In this document: positions 9,136 to 16,743 of the stretch, piece after piece | Numbering within the stretch: the first letter of the stretch is position 1 | Layout of the letters: each line of letters begins with the position of its first letter | Source of the DNA: an uncultured Flavobacteriales bacterium | Lineage (GTDB): Bacteria > Bacteroidota > Bacteroidia > Flavobacteriales_E > Vicingaceae | Assembly: GCA_905479325.1 (NCBI GenBank) | Contig: CAJQLW010000048.1 | Location: forward strand, 1 to 64,000 | Direction of reading: 5' to 3' | Length of the DNA stretch: 64,000 bases | Program-made: the position numbers and the translations under genes | Notes under the pieces: generated by a model | Told to the model about the DNA's origin: nothing | The model's database searches: none | What the model saw: only the letters and a program-made list of their open reading frames with translations

Positions 9136-9831
9136 ATGGCATATGAAGGTAGTTTATCGATAAAAACTTGGGCAGAAGAAGATCGGCCGAGGGAGAAGTT
9201 TGCTCTAAAAGGAAAGATGTTGTTAAGCGATGCGGAATTAATTGCCATTCTTATTGGGTCTGGAAATACAGATGAATCAGCAGTAGAGCTTTCCAAACGA
9301 ATACTTTCTTCGGTAAGCAATAATTTAAATGAGTTAGGTAAAACTGACTTGGCAGAGCTCATGAAATTCAAAGGAATTGGAGAAGCAAAGGCCATTACCA
9401 TTGCTGCCGCCTTAGAGTTGGGGCGAAGAAGAAAACTCACGGAAGTTATAAAAAATCCTAAAATTACTTCGAGCAGCAATGCATTTGAAATTATGGAACC
9501 CATTTTAGCTGATTTAAAACATGAGGAATTTTGGGTATTGATTTTAAATCAAGGAAATAAAGTGATACATAAGGCAAAGGTGAGCAGTGGTGGAGTTTCA
9601 ACCACGGTGGCCGATTCAAAAATGATTTTCAAACCAGCGATAGAGAAACTAGGTTCTAGTATTATATTATGTCACAATCATCCATCTGGGAACTTAAAGC
9701 CTAGTGCTGCGGATATTCAACTGACGAAAAAAAATGTAGAAGCTGGCAAATTGTTGGACATTCGAGTGCTTGACCATATAATTGTTGCCAACAATAAATA
9801 CTATAGCTTTGCCGACGAAGGTATGATGTAA
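9136..9831 (+). CDS. radC: RadC family (UPF0758) JAB/MPN-domain protein
   Basis: A 231-residue protein. The N-terminal part has a helix-hairpin-helix-like FKGIGEAKAITIAAALELGRR (about residues 78-98). The C-terminal JAB domain carries the metal motif LCHNHPSGNLKPSAAD followed by LDIRVLDHIIV, typical of RadC. Despite its name, a role in DNA repair is not established; the fold suggests a metalloprotease or nuclease-like activity. The ATG at 9136 gives the usual family N-terminus (SIKTWAEEDRPREKF). It is followed two bases later by the deacetylase-like gene. Confidence 0.93.
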   Translation: MAYEGSLSIKTWAEEDRPREKFALKGKMLLSDAELIAILIGSGNTDESAVELSKRILSSVSNNLNELGKTDLAELMKFKGIGEAKAITIAAALELGRRRKLTEVIKNPKITSSSNAFEIMEPILADLKHEEFWVLILNQGNKVIHKAKVSSGGVSTTVADSKMIFKPAIEKLGSSIILCHNHPSGNLKPSAADIQLTKKNVEAGKLLDIRVLDHIIVANNKYYSFADEGMM

Positions 9832-9833
9832 TT

Positions 9834-11153
9834 ATGTTGCTAGTTTATGTTCCTAAAATAACGCCGCGAAACCGGTATGTTTTTAAAACAGTTTTTAAGA
9901 ACTACCTCGGAATTTCATATGCGCTAACTTCTAACTTAGAAGAGTTTAACAGCCACAAACTGGCTAAGTTTTCTTATTCAGCAAGACCATTAGCAGAGGA
10001 ACTTCACTTTACTGCGGAAGGACTTTTAGAGCAAAATGGAATTTCTGAAAAGACCTTACAAACTACCTTGGTAAACGGTATAGCAACATTGTTTCCTGTA
10101 AGAAACTCAGCGTTAGAATTCGATGTTTTTGCCGCTATTTTTTACATGCTCAGTAGGTACGAAGAGTATTTGCCACATATGAGAGATCAGTACGATCGAT
10201 TTATGGCCAAAGATAGTTTAGCGGCCAAAGAGGGTTTTCTACAAGTAGCTGTTGTTGATCGTTGGGCATTAATGTTAAAAGATGTTTTGCAAGAAAAGTT
10301 TAAAGAGTTGGTTTTTGAAAAACGAACCTTTACGTATTTACCAACTATTGACATTGACAATGCCTACGCGTATAAACACAAAGGTCTGTTACGCTCTGTT
10401 GCCAGTATTGGCAAAAGCTTAGTAAAGTTTGATTTTGCCCGTTTTACGAATCAATTGCAGGTTATATTCGGAGGCAAGAAGGATCCGTTTGACACCTATG
10501 ACTACCAATTCGAAATTCAACGAAAATATAAGTACAAGGCAATTTATTTTATTTTAATCGGCGATTATGGATTGAATGACAAGAATTTGTCGCATGAGAA
10601 CCGCTTTTTTAAGACCTTGATTAAATCCATATCAGATTACTCGTTTTTAGGAATTCACCCCTCTTTTGGGTCGAACAATCAGCCTTCCAAGTTAAAAATT
10701 GAAATTAAGCGACTTCAAGACATTGTTAAAACCGACATAAAACGCAGCAGGCAACATTTTCTAAAATTAACCTTACCAGAAACCTATCGAAATTTGCTGG
10801 AGTCTGACATTGAGGAAGATTATACCATGGGATTTGCCTCTCAACTTGGGTTTAGAGCAGGAACCTGCACTCCTTATCCGTTTTACGATTTAGATGGAGA
10901 ACTTGAATGCAAGTTAACTGTTTTCCCTTTTCATGTGATGGAGGCAACGCTTAAATATTACTTAAACTTAGAACCCGATGTGGCAATAGCCGAAAGCAAA
11001 AAAATTATTGATGAGGTGAAAGCAGTGGAGGGAATGTTTGTAAGTCTTTGGCACAATGAGAGTTTGAGTAATCAAGACGAATGGGAAGGCTGGCGAAAGG
11101 TCTACGAGCAAGTAGTAGAATATGCCGTTTCAAAGGAAGGAATAAGCGCTTAA
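9834..11153 (+). CDS. Polysaccharide deacetylase-like protein with DUF7033-type N-terminus
   Basis: A 439-residue soluble protein matching a Bacteroidota family annotated as polysaccharide deacetylase. Its N-terminal half includes MLSRYEEYLPHMRDQYDRFMAKDS. The C-terminal half has NodB-like strands: YLPTIDIDNAYAYKHKG (an Asp pair in the place of the metal-binding motif), YFILIGDYG, SFLGIHPSFGSN, TLPETYRNLLESDIEEDYTMG and VSLWHNESLSNQDEWEGW. In known homologous folds such residues bind a metal and remove N- or O-acetyl groups from glycans. No signal peptide is seen, so the substrate may be a cytoplasmic precursor. The substrate is unknown. Confidence 0.7.
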   Translation: MLLVYVPKITPRNRYVFKTVFKNYLGISYALTSNLEEFNSHKLAKFSYSARPLAEELHFTAEGLLEQNGISEKTLQTTLVNGIATLFPVRNSALEFDVFAAIFYMLSRYEEYLPHMRDQYDRFMAKDSLAAKEGFLQVAVVDRWALMLKDVLQEKFKELVFEKRTFTYLPTIDIDNAYAYKHKGLLRSVASIGKSLVKFDFARFTNQLQVIFGGKKDPFDTYDYQFEIQRKYKYKAIYFILIGDYGLNDKNLSHENRFFKTLIKSISDYSFLGIHPSFGSNNQPSKLKIEIKRLQDIVKTDIKRSRQHFLKLTLPETYRNLLESDIEEDYTMGFASQLGFRAGTCTPYPFYDLDGELECKLTVFPFHVMEATLKYYLNLEPDVAIAESKKIIDEVKAVEGMFVSLWHNESLSNQDEWEGWRKVYEQVVEYAVSKEGISA

Positions 11154-11186
11154 AAACTTACCTTTATCTCTTCAAAACTTGATACC

Positions 11187-11843
11187 ATGCCTAAAGTTCG
11201 AATCCTAGCCGAAGAAAGTAATTCTGTTTTTAATCAGTTCTTATCTGAAATTAGAGATCAAAAAATTCAGAAAGATCGATTGCGTTTTAGAAGAAATTTA
11301 GAACGTTGTGGTGAAATTTTTGCCTACGAAATATCAAAGGAATTAGAATACAAAACGACTGAGGTTGTCACACCTCTTGGTGTTTCTGAAGATCAAGTAA
11401 TTGCTGAACAGCCAATATTGATTACAATATTGAGAGCTGGTTTACCTATGCACCAAGGTTTGTTGAATACGTTGGATAATGCAGGGAACGGTTATATTTC
11501 AGCTTACAGAAAACACAACAAAGACGGTACATTCGATATTGAATTAGAGTATTTGGCGTGCCCTTCTATTGAAGGTAAAACAATCATTTTGTCTGACCCT
11601 ATGTTGGCTACTGGCTCTTCTATGGTTTTGGCGTACAAAGCGTTATTAGAAAAAGGTAAGCCAAAGCATTGCCATATAGTGTCTTTAATTTCAAGTGCAG
11701 AAGGTATGGAGTACACCAAAAAGAACATGCCACCCAATTGCACCATTTGGTTAGGCGCAGTAGATCAAGAAATGACGGCACAATCGTACATTGTTCCAGG
11801 TTTAGGAGATGCGGGCGATCTTGCATACGGCCCGAAGGAGTAA
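11187..11843 (+). CDS. upp: Uracil phosphoribosyltransferase
   Basis: A 218-residue UPRTase, which salvages uracil to UMP with PRPP. The PRPP loop is LSDPMLATGSSM (about residues 130-141), ILRAGLPMHQGL precedes it, and the C-terminal YIVPGLGDAGDLAYG is the uracil-binding end typical of Upp. The length is normal for the family. It starts a tight run with the small membrane protein gene, which begins directly after its stop codon. Confidence 0.93.
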   Translation: MPKVRILAEESNSVFNQFLSEIRDQKIQKDRLRFRRNLERCGEIFAYEISKELEYKTTEVVTPLGVSEDQVIAEQPILITILRAGLPMHQGLLNTLDNAGNGYISAYRKHNKDGTFDIELEYLACPSIEGKTIILSDPMLATGSSMVLAYKALLEKGKPKHCHIVSLISSAEGMEYTKKNMPPNCTIWLGAVDQEMTAQSYIVPGLGDAGDLAYGPKE

Positions 11844-12278
11844 ATGCTTGAACTCACCAAAATAATCGGCTTATTAGCCTTTAGTACTGTAAAGTTTTTC
11901 TTTTCGCCAAGTGCAGCGCTTTTGGCTGGACATAGTTTTTTAGAAACCATTGCCATCACCGTAGTTGGGGGCTACACGGGTTTTGTGCTTTTCTTCTTTG
12001 CAGGAAAGGCTATCGTTGCCTGGTTTCACAAGGTATTTAAACGAAAGAAAAAGAAATTATTCAACAAAAGAAATAGACTGATTGTTAGGATTAAAACCAA
12101 GTACGGATTGCTCGGAATTGCAGTGCTTACTCCACTTATTTTGAGTATTCCAGTGGGGGCATTACTCGCTTCGTATTACTTTCCAAGAGCCAAAAGAACC
12201 TTACCCATTTTCTTTTTGTGTATCGTAATTTGGTCATTCGTATTAACCTCCTTCTGGAGTCTCTTTATTGATTCATGA
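11844..12278 (+). CDS. Small membrane protein, possibly SMR/DedA-like
   Basis: A 144-residue protein with two hydrophobic hairpins (residues ~5-55 and ~95-142) separated by a strongly basic loop (KVFKRKKKKLFNKRNRLIVRIKTK). The segment KYGLLGIAVLTPLILSIPVGALLASYYF resembles the small multidrug-export/SNARE-like membrane fold, but the match is weak and no function is assigned. Its ATG directly follows the upp stop and its end overlaps the YjjG-like gene by four bases (ATGA), so the three are likely co-translated. Confidence 0.6.
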   Translation: MLELTKIIGLLAFSTVKFFFSPSAALLAGHSFLETIAITVVGGYTGFVLFFFAGKAIVAWFHKVFKRKKKKLFNKRNRLIVRIKTKYGLLGIAVLTPLILSIPVGALLASYYFPRAKRTLPIFFLCIVIWSFVLTSFWSLFIDS

Positions 12279-12967
12279 AAAAATACAAACACCTCTTTTT
12301 TGACCTTGACCGAACGCTATGGGATTTTGATAAAAACTCCGAGGAAGCGATTCGAGATTTGTTTGATCAATACAATTTAAGCAGTAAACTAAGTGTTGAT
12401 TTTGATGAGTTTTACGAGACGTATCATCAAATTAATCATGATTTGTGGGACAATTACCGCAAAGGTGAAGTGACAAAAGATGAGTTGAGGTTAAGGCGTT
12501 TTCATCATAGCTTGCAAAATTTTGGTTTTGACGATGCCGTTTTTGCGCTTTCTTTTAACGACGATTATGTGAGCCTTTGTTCGTCTAAATCGAATCTAAT
12601 TCCACACTCAATGGAGGTGTTAGATTATTTAAAACCAAATTACAAGTTACACGTCATCACCAACGGATTTGTAGAGGCGCAGCAAGTGAAAATAACCAAC
12701 AGTGGTTTACATCATTATTTCGATAAAGTTGTAGTTTCTGACGGATTGGGATTTAGAAAACCAGACAAGCGAATATTTGATTATGCATTTCTTGAAACAG
12801 GAGCCAAACCTGAAAACAGTATAATGATTGGAGATGATTACGGCCCCGATATATTAGGTGCAAAAGCGGTTGGAATGGATCAAGTTTATTTTACCAAAGC
12901 GCTACAAAACGATGAAAAGGCAACTTTTGTTATTCATAGTTTGTTAGAATTAAAAAGTATTTTATGA
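12275..12967 (+). CDS. YjjG-type HAD nucleotidase
   Basis: A 230-residue haloacid-dehalogenase hydrolase. Motif I is FFDLDRTLWDFDKNSEEA, motif II is HVITNGF, motif III lysine lies in LGFRKPDKRIF, and motif IV is MIGDDYGPDILGA. The WDFDKNSEEAI start is characteristic of YjjG-like noncanonical pyrimidine nucleotidases, which dephosphorylate unusual pyrimidine monophosphates. This would fit the neighbouring upp. It overlaps both the preceding and the following gene by four bases. Confidence 0.85.
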   Translation: MKKYKHLFFDLDRTLWDFDKNSEEAIRDLFDQYNLSSKLSVDFDEFYETYHQINHDLWDNYRKGEVTKDELRLRRFHHSLQNFGFDDAVFALSFNDDYVSLCSSKSNLIPHSMEVLDYLKPNYKLHVITNGFVEAQQVKITNSGLHHYFDKVVVSDGLGFRKPDKRIFDYAFLETGAKPENSIMIGDDYGPDILGAKAVGMDQVYFTKALQNDEKATFVIHSLLELKSIL

Positions 12968-14040
12968 CGGCTAGGGTTTCAAATCTACAAGAAGTTTCGT
13001 GGTTAAGTGGGCAAAGACCATTTCAATTTTTTGGACCCTGCAGCGCAGAAAGTCCGGAGCAGCTTCGAAATACCGCAAGTGGAATTAAGCATCACTTTTC
13101 AGATGTGATTTTTAGGGCTGGAATTTGGAAGCCAAGAACCAGACCCAACACTTTTGAAGGAGTAGGTGAAGAGGGCTTGAAGTGGTTGATAGACATAAAA
13201 AATGAGTTCGGTTTTAAAGTAACGACAGAGGTCGCAAATGCGGCACATGTAGAAGCATGTTTGAAAGCAGGAATTGACATTTTGTGGATTGGTGCCAGAA
13301 CCACGGTGAACCCCTTTTCGGTTCAGGCCATTGCCGATGCGCTAGAAGGTGCAGATGTTCCAGTTTTTGTGAAAAATCCACTGAACCCTGATGTTTCCTT
13401 ATGGTCTGGAGCGGTTGAACGATTAGCGAAAGCAGGCATTGACAAAATTGGAGCGATTCACAGAGGGTTTCACTTGGCCGACAATAAGCCATATCGAAAT
13501 GCACCCTCTTGGGATTTAGCGGTTCAGTTTAAAACCGATCATCCTGAAATTCCGTTGATTTGCGACGTGAGCCATATTACTGGTAATCCTGAATTAATAC
13601 CCCATGTAGCTCAGCGAGCTTTTGATTTAGACATGGATGGGTTAATGATTGAAACACACATTGACCCAAAGAATGCTTTGAGCGATGCTCAGCAGCAGGT
13701 TACACCCAATCAATTGAAAAATTTGTGGGACAATTTGGTGTTTAAAAGCGCGGAAAGTAAAAACAAGGAGTTTCAAAGTCAACTTGAAATTTTACGATCT
13801 AAAATTGACAGAATTGACGAGTCGATTGTAGAGTTATTGGCACAACGAATGAATATTTCTGAAGAAATAGGGCTGTATAAAAAGAAAAATCAAGTTACTA
13901 TTTTACAGTTGCAACGCTGGCAAGAAATACTTGACAGAGCAATAAAATCTGGTAAAGCATTAGACTTAAGTGAACCCTTCATTTCAGCTATTTACAATAC
14001 CATTCACGAAGAATCAATAGACCGGCAAACCAATAGCTAA
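12964..14040 (+). CDS. Bifunctional DAHP synthase (type I-beta) / chorismate mutase
   Basis: A 358-residue fusion. Residues ~1-260 are a KDO8P-synthase-like DAHP synthase, which condenses phosphoenolpyruvate and erythrose 4-phosphate as the first step of aromatic amino acid synthesis. It shows FFGPCSAES, FRAGIWKPRTRPNTFEGVG, DILWIGARTTVNPFSVQ, VFVKNPLNPD, GAIHRGF, ICDVSHITG and DGLMIETHIDP. Residues ~275-350 are an AroQ-type chorismate mutase helix bundle (LRSKIDRIDESIVELLAQRM). This fusion is usual in Bacteroidota. The stop codon is in the same frame as the following ABM-fold gene. Confidence 0.93.
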   Translation: MTARVSNLQEVSWLSGQRPFQFFGPCSAESPEQLRNTASGIKHHFSDVIFRAGIWKPRTRPNTFEGVGEEGLKWLIDIKNEFGFKVTTEVANAAHVEACLKAGIDILWIGARTTVNPFSVQAIADALEGADVPVFVKNPLNPDVSLWSGAVERLAKAGIDKIGAIHRGFHLADNKPYRNAPSWDLAVQFKTDHPEIPLICDVSHITGNPELIPHVAQRAFDLDMDGLMIETHIDPKNALSDAQQQVTPNQLKNLWDNLVFKSAESKNKEFQSQLEILRSKIDRIDESIVELLAQRMNISEEIGLYKKKNQVTILQLQRWQEILDRAIKSGKALDLSEPFISAIYNTIHEESIDRQTNS

Positions 14041-14043
14041 AGA

Positions 14044-14367
14044 ATAAATTCAGCTGATTTTACGCCTTATTACGCTGTTATTTTTACCTCAAAATTGGCC
14101 GATACAACGGGCTACGCTCAGATGGCCGAACAGATGGAAACTTTAGCCAAACAACAAGAAGGGTTTATAGGAATTGAAAGTGCACGAGAAGAGGTTGGCA
14201 TTACCGTTTCTTATTGGAAAGATTTAAACTCCATTAAAGCTTGGAAAGAAAATGTAGACCACTTAAATGCTCAAGAATTAGGTAAAGCCAAATGGTACAA
14301 GAGTTATACAGTTAGATTTGCCAAGGTAGAGTGGGAGTATGGGTTTTCTACACAAACTCAGCAATAA
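14044..14367 (+). CDS. Antibiotic-biosynthesis-monooxygenase-fold protein, start codon unclear
   Basis: A small ABM-fold protein with family blocks YYAVIFTSKL, YAQMAEQMETLAKQQEGFIG, IESAREEVGITVSYW, IKAWKENVDHLNAQELGKAKWYKSY and VRFAKVEWEY. The first beta-strand (PYYAVIFTSKL) lies upstream of the only conventional start, TTG at 14095, so a start there would delete it. Between the in-frame TAA of the previous gene (14038-14040) and that strand there is no ATG, GTG or TTG; the likeliest initiator is ATA at 14044, one base from ATG. The function of such proteins is often heme or small-molecule oxidation, but unknown here. It overlaps the end of the convergent psd gene by 20 bases. Confidence 0.75.
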   Translation: MNSADFTPYYAVIFTSKLADTTGYAQMAEQMETLAKQQEGFIGIESAREEVGITVSYWKDLNSIKAWKENVDHLNAQELGKAKWYKSYTVRFAKVEWEYGFSTQTQQ

Positions 14368-15007
14368 CCGTTTTCCCTCCGGTTACTTTTTGCTCTAAGT
14401 TTACTTTTAACTTGGCATCTAACGGAATGAATAAATCTACTCTTGAGCCAAACTTAATAAAGCCACATTCTTCACCTTGAGTATATTCTTGACCAACCTT
14501 GCCGTAAAAAACAATTCTTCTAGCCAAAGCTCCTGCAATTTGTCGAAACAAAATGCTTCTACCCTTAGCATCTTCAATTACCGCTGTAGTTCGTTCATTT
14601 TCGGTAGATGATTTTGGGTGCCACGCAACCAAAAATTTACCAGCATGGTATTTGTAAAAACTCAACTTTCCACCAATGGGGTAAAGATTGTTGTGAACGT
14701 TCAAAGGAGACATGAAGATAGAAATCTGTCTTCTTTTTTCATTCAATACTTCATCTTCCAAAACTTCTTCCATTACTACTACTTTGCCATCGCATGGGGA
14801 AAGTATTTGGTTTTCATTAATTTCAATTGTTTTGCTTGGCTTTCTAAAAAACTGAACAACTACTATGAATAGAAAAGCAGACAACAAATACCCGAAACCT
14901 GTTACAAGGGCATACTCTCCAAAAAAGTAATATGTAATGGCGTTAATTATAGCAATTACAACGATAATGAATCCAAGTGTTGGGTAACCTTCTTTGTGAA
15001 ATGTCAT
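14348..15007 (-). CDS. psd: Phosphatidylserine decarboxylase family protein
   Basis: A 219-residue decarboxylase of the short type, which makes phosphatidylethanolamine from phosphatidylserine. Two N-terminal membrane segments (residues ~10-50) are followed by ILSPCDGKVVVMEE, ISIFMSPLNVHNN, GKFLVAWHPKSSTENER and the self-cleavage site in GFIKFGSRVDLF, where Gly-Ser is processed to form the pyruvoyl cofactor. The length matches the short family. Located near cdsA, as expected for phospholipid synthesis. Confidence 0.92.
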   Translation of the reverse strand: MTFHKEGYPTLGFIIVVIAIINAITYYFFGEYALVTGFGYLLSAFLFIVVVQFFRKPSKTIEINENQILSPCDGKVVVMEEVLEDEVLNEKRRQISIFMSPLNVHNNLYPIGGKLSFYKYHAGKFLVAWHPKSSTENERTTAVIEDAKGRSILFRQIAGALARRIVFYGKVGQEYTQGEECGFIKFGSRVDLFIPLDAKLKVNLEQKVTGGKTVIAEFV

Positions 15008-15024
15008 GGGTTATAATTTGGTTT

Positions 15025-15032
15025 CAAAAATA
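15025..15032 (-). promoter_or_regulatory. Possible -7 box for psd
   Basis: Read on the minus strand this is TATTTTTG, a full match to TAnnTTTG, ending 18 bases before the psd ATG. No convincing -33 TTG is at the expected distance, so support is limited. Confidence 0.35.
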
Positions 15033-15070
15033 GTGAAGAAAAGCAGAACATTGTTATTCTTTTATTTCCC

Positions 15071-15101
15071 TTTGTTAACGAACGAAATTGCTATACCTTA
15101 G
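15071..15101 (+). promoter_or_regulatory. Promoter candidate for the SpoIIAA-like gene
   Basis: TTTG at 15071-15074 and TACCTTAG at 15094-15101 (one mismatch to TAnnTTTG) are separated by 19 bases, the spacing usual in Bacteroidota. Predicted transcription start is near 15106, about 16 bases before the ATG at 15122. Confidence 0.45.
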
Positions 15102-15121
15102 CAGATATAATAGGTTACAAT

Positions 15122-15490
15122 ATGGAGATTAATCAATATAAAGACACAAATTTATACATTGTAGAAGTTAGGAAAAGTGACGGGCCAAAGGTATTTGCAG
15201 AGGTTTTTGAATTCTTTACTAAGAATTGGGAATCGGAAAAGGTAAAATTACTAGGTGTCTTTGAAGAGTTCGAAGATTTTGAGAGCGTAAAGTATTTTGT
15301 TGAGACTATGCAAGTAGACCATACGAAGATAAAACGACTTGAAAAATACGCAGCCTTAAGCAATGCTAGGTGGCTCGAACAGGTTTTAGAATTTGAGAGG
15401 AAATTAGTACCGAATATTCCGTTTAAGTTTTTTAAAAGCGGAAATAAAAAAAGGCTATTGATTGGTTATTGTATGATTGATTGGCCTTAA
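15122..15490 (+). CDS. SpoIIAA-like (STAS-fold) protein
   Basis: A 122-residue cytoplasmic protein resembling the SpoIIAA-like family. KVKLLGVFEEFEDFESVKYF, HTKIKRLEKYAALSNARWLEQV and PNIPFKFFKSGNKKR occupy the positions where relatives have a strand-helix-strand with a WLxW-type helix and a final Phe-rich strand. Relatives bind lipids or act in anti-sigma-like switches; the role here is unknown. It is a single gene between two minus-strand units, with its own candidate promoter. Confidence 0.55.
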   Translation: MEINQYKDTNLYIVEVRKSDGPKVFAEVFEFFTKNWESEKVKLLGVFEEFEDFESVKYFVETMQVDHTKIKRLEKYAALSNARWLEQVLEFERKLVPNIPFKFFKSGNKKRLLIGYCMIDWP

Positions 15491-15492
15491 AT

Positions 15493-15687
15493 TTATTTAA
15501 AGATAGTCAAGCTAGAATCAACACCGCCTTCGTGTGTTTTGTCGGTAGATAGAGGTTTAATTGTAATTGAATTATTCGAATCTCTTTGATTTTGAACTGA
15601 ATCCTCGACTTTTTTAATCGGCTCAGCCGCTTCGCAAGAAACAATAAGCATCGAAGTAATTACAATGACTGAAAGGACTCGTATCAT
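15493..15687 (-). CDS. Small predicted lipoprotein
   Basis: A 64-residue protein starting at the ATG at 15687-15685, which overlaps the cdsA stop codon in an ATGA arrangement; the frame also has an upstream TTG at 15693. MIRVLSVIVITSMLIVSCEAAEP is a lipoprotein signal ending in IVSC. The mature part is short, polar and rich in Ser, Asp and Lys with no recognised domain. Its tight coupling to cdsA suggests co-expression. Function unknown. Confidence 0.6.
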   Translation of the reverse strand: MIRVLSVIVITSMLIVSCEAAEPIKKVEDSVQNQRDSNNSITIKPLSTDKTHEGGVDSSLTIFK

Positions 15688-16517
15688 AACCAAATACTTA
15701 TAATTTTTAAATAAGTATACACCATAGGTGCTGATATGAAAATTCCATCGAATCGGTCCAGAACTCCTCCATGGCCCGGAAGAATTTTACCTGAATCCTT
15801 TATTCCTAAACTGCGTTTAAACAGGGATTCTACCAAATCTCCCAAGGAACCAAACAGAACTATAACGAGTGCGAGTGCCATCCAAGTGATGGTATCAAGT
15901 CCGGTAAAAATTAGTGAATTAACATAACCCAAAAGCAATCCAAAAAACAATCCCCCCAGAGAACCTTCCCATGTTTTTTTAGGTGAAATACGTTCAAAAA
16001 GTTTTGTTTTACCAAATTCCCTCCCTACTAGGTACGCCCCTGTATCATTCGCCCAAAGCACAAAAAAGTAGCCTATTAATATTTCGTAGTTGTATTCTGT
16101 TCCAAAATCACCATTGTTGAAATAAGAGATTTGATGCAATAACGAAAAAGGCACGGCAACGTAAATAATTCCCAAAATAGTGAACCCAATGTTCGCAATT
16201 GGTTGTGGTCTATTTCTGAACAATTCTAATACAAATACCACAAAAATGAGCGGTATAATAAAGAATAGTGTGTTGAAAGATAAACTTGTTTGGAAGGATA
16301 TAACAGAAGCCAAGAAGAAGCTTAAACCGCCAATTGTCCCGACATTTCTTTGAGGTTTTATGTCACTGTTTTTAAAAAAGCCATAAAACTCTCTTTGACA
16401 CAGCAAAATGATGGTGAAGAATAAAATAGACGAAGCTGTTTCACTTTGGTAAATTGAACCCAATAAGACAATTACAAAAATGATTCCTGTAAGCAGACGT
16501 TCGTTGAAATTACTCAC
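15684..16517 (-). CDS. cdsA: Phosphatidate cytidylyltransferase
   Basis: A 277-residue polytopic membrane enzyme that makes CDP-diacylglycerol, the precursor of membrane phospholipids. About eight hydrophobic segments are seen, and the C-terminal signature SLFKRSLGIKDSGKILPGHGGVLDRFDG is diagnostic of CdsA. Its start overlaps the DUF2007 gene end by four bases and its own end overlaps the small lipoprotein gene, so it is part of the rsfS-ftsH-DUF2007-cdsA unit. Confidence 0.95.
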   Translation of the reverse strand: MSNFNERLLTGIIFVIVLLGSIYQSETASSILFFTIILLCQREFYGFFKNSDIKPQRNVGTIGGLSFFLASVISFQTSLSFNTLFFIIPLIFVVFVLELFRNRPQPIANIGFTILGIIYVAVPFSLLHQISYFNNGDFGTEYNYEILIGYFFVLWANDTGAYLVGREFGKTKLFERISPKKTWEGSLGGLFFGLLLGYVNSLIFTGLDTITWMALALVIVLFGSLGDLVESLFKRSLGIKDSGKILPGHGGVLDRFDGIFISAPMVYTYLKIISIWL

Positions 16518-16726
16518 AGTTCATGTTTGGTTATTAAATGAGTTGCTCTCATAGCGTTGTCTTGTTCAGCATACACTTCAATCTCTCCCACAAACAAATG
16601 GATATGCATAGAATCCATTTTGTTCATTTGAGTAGTCTGAATGTCATGGTCTTCTAAGACTGCTTTAACAATTTCAGCTTTGTGTAATTGTGTTGTCGAA
16701 TAAATTTTTACCCAGTTCGCTGACAT
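16514..16726 (-). CDS. DUF2007 family small protein
   Basis: A 70-residue protein with the ferredoxin-like DUF2007 pattern: NWVKIYSTTQLHKAEIVKAVLEDHDI followed by a strand and EVYAEQDNAMRATHLI. The family is called a putative signal-transducing protein, but no function has been shown to my knowledge. Its place between ftsH and cdsA is common in Bacteroidota. Confidence 0.75.
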   Translation of the reverse strand: MSANWVKIYSTTQLHKAEIVKAVLEDHDIQTTQMNKMDSMHIHLFVGEIEVYAEQDNAMRATHLITKHEL

Positions 16727-16743
16727 CCCCTAAAATTAGAAAA

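Noticed and set aside
9108-9503. A 131-codon open frame on the minus strand opposite radC
   Set aside because: It lies fully inside a strongly recognised gene in another frame, has low-complexity composition and no known motif; treated as a shadow frame.
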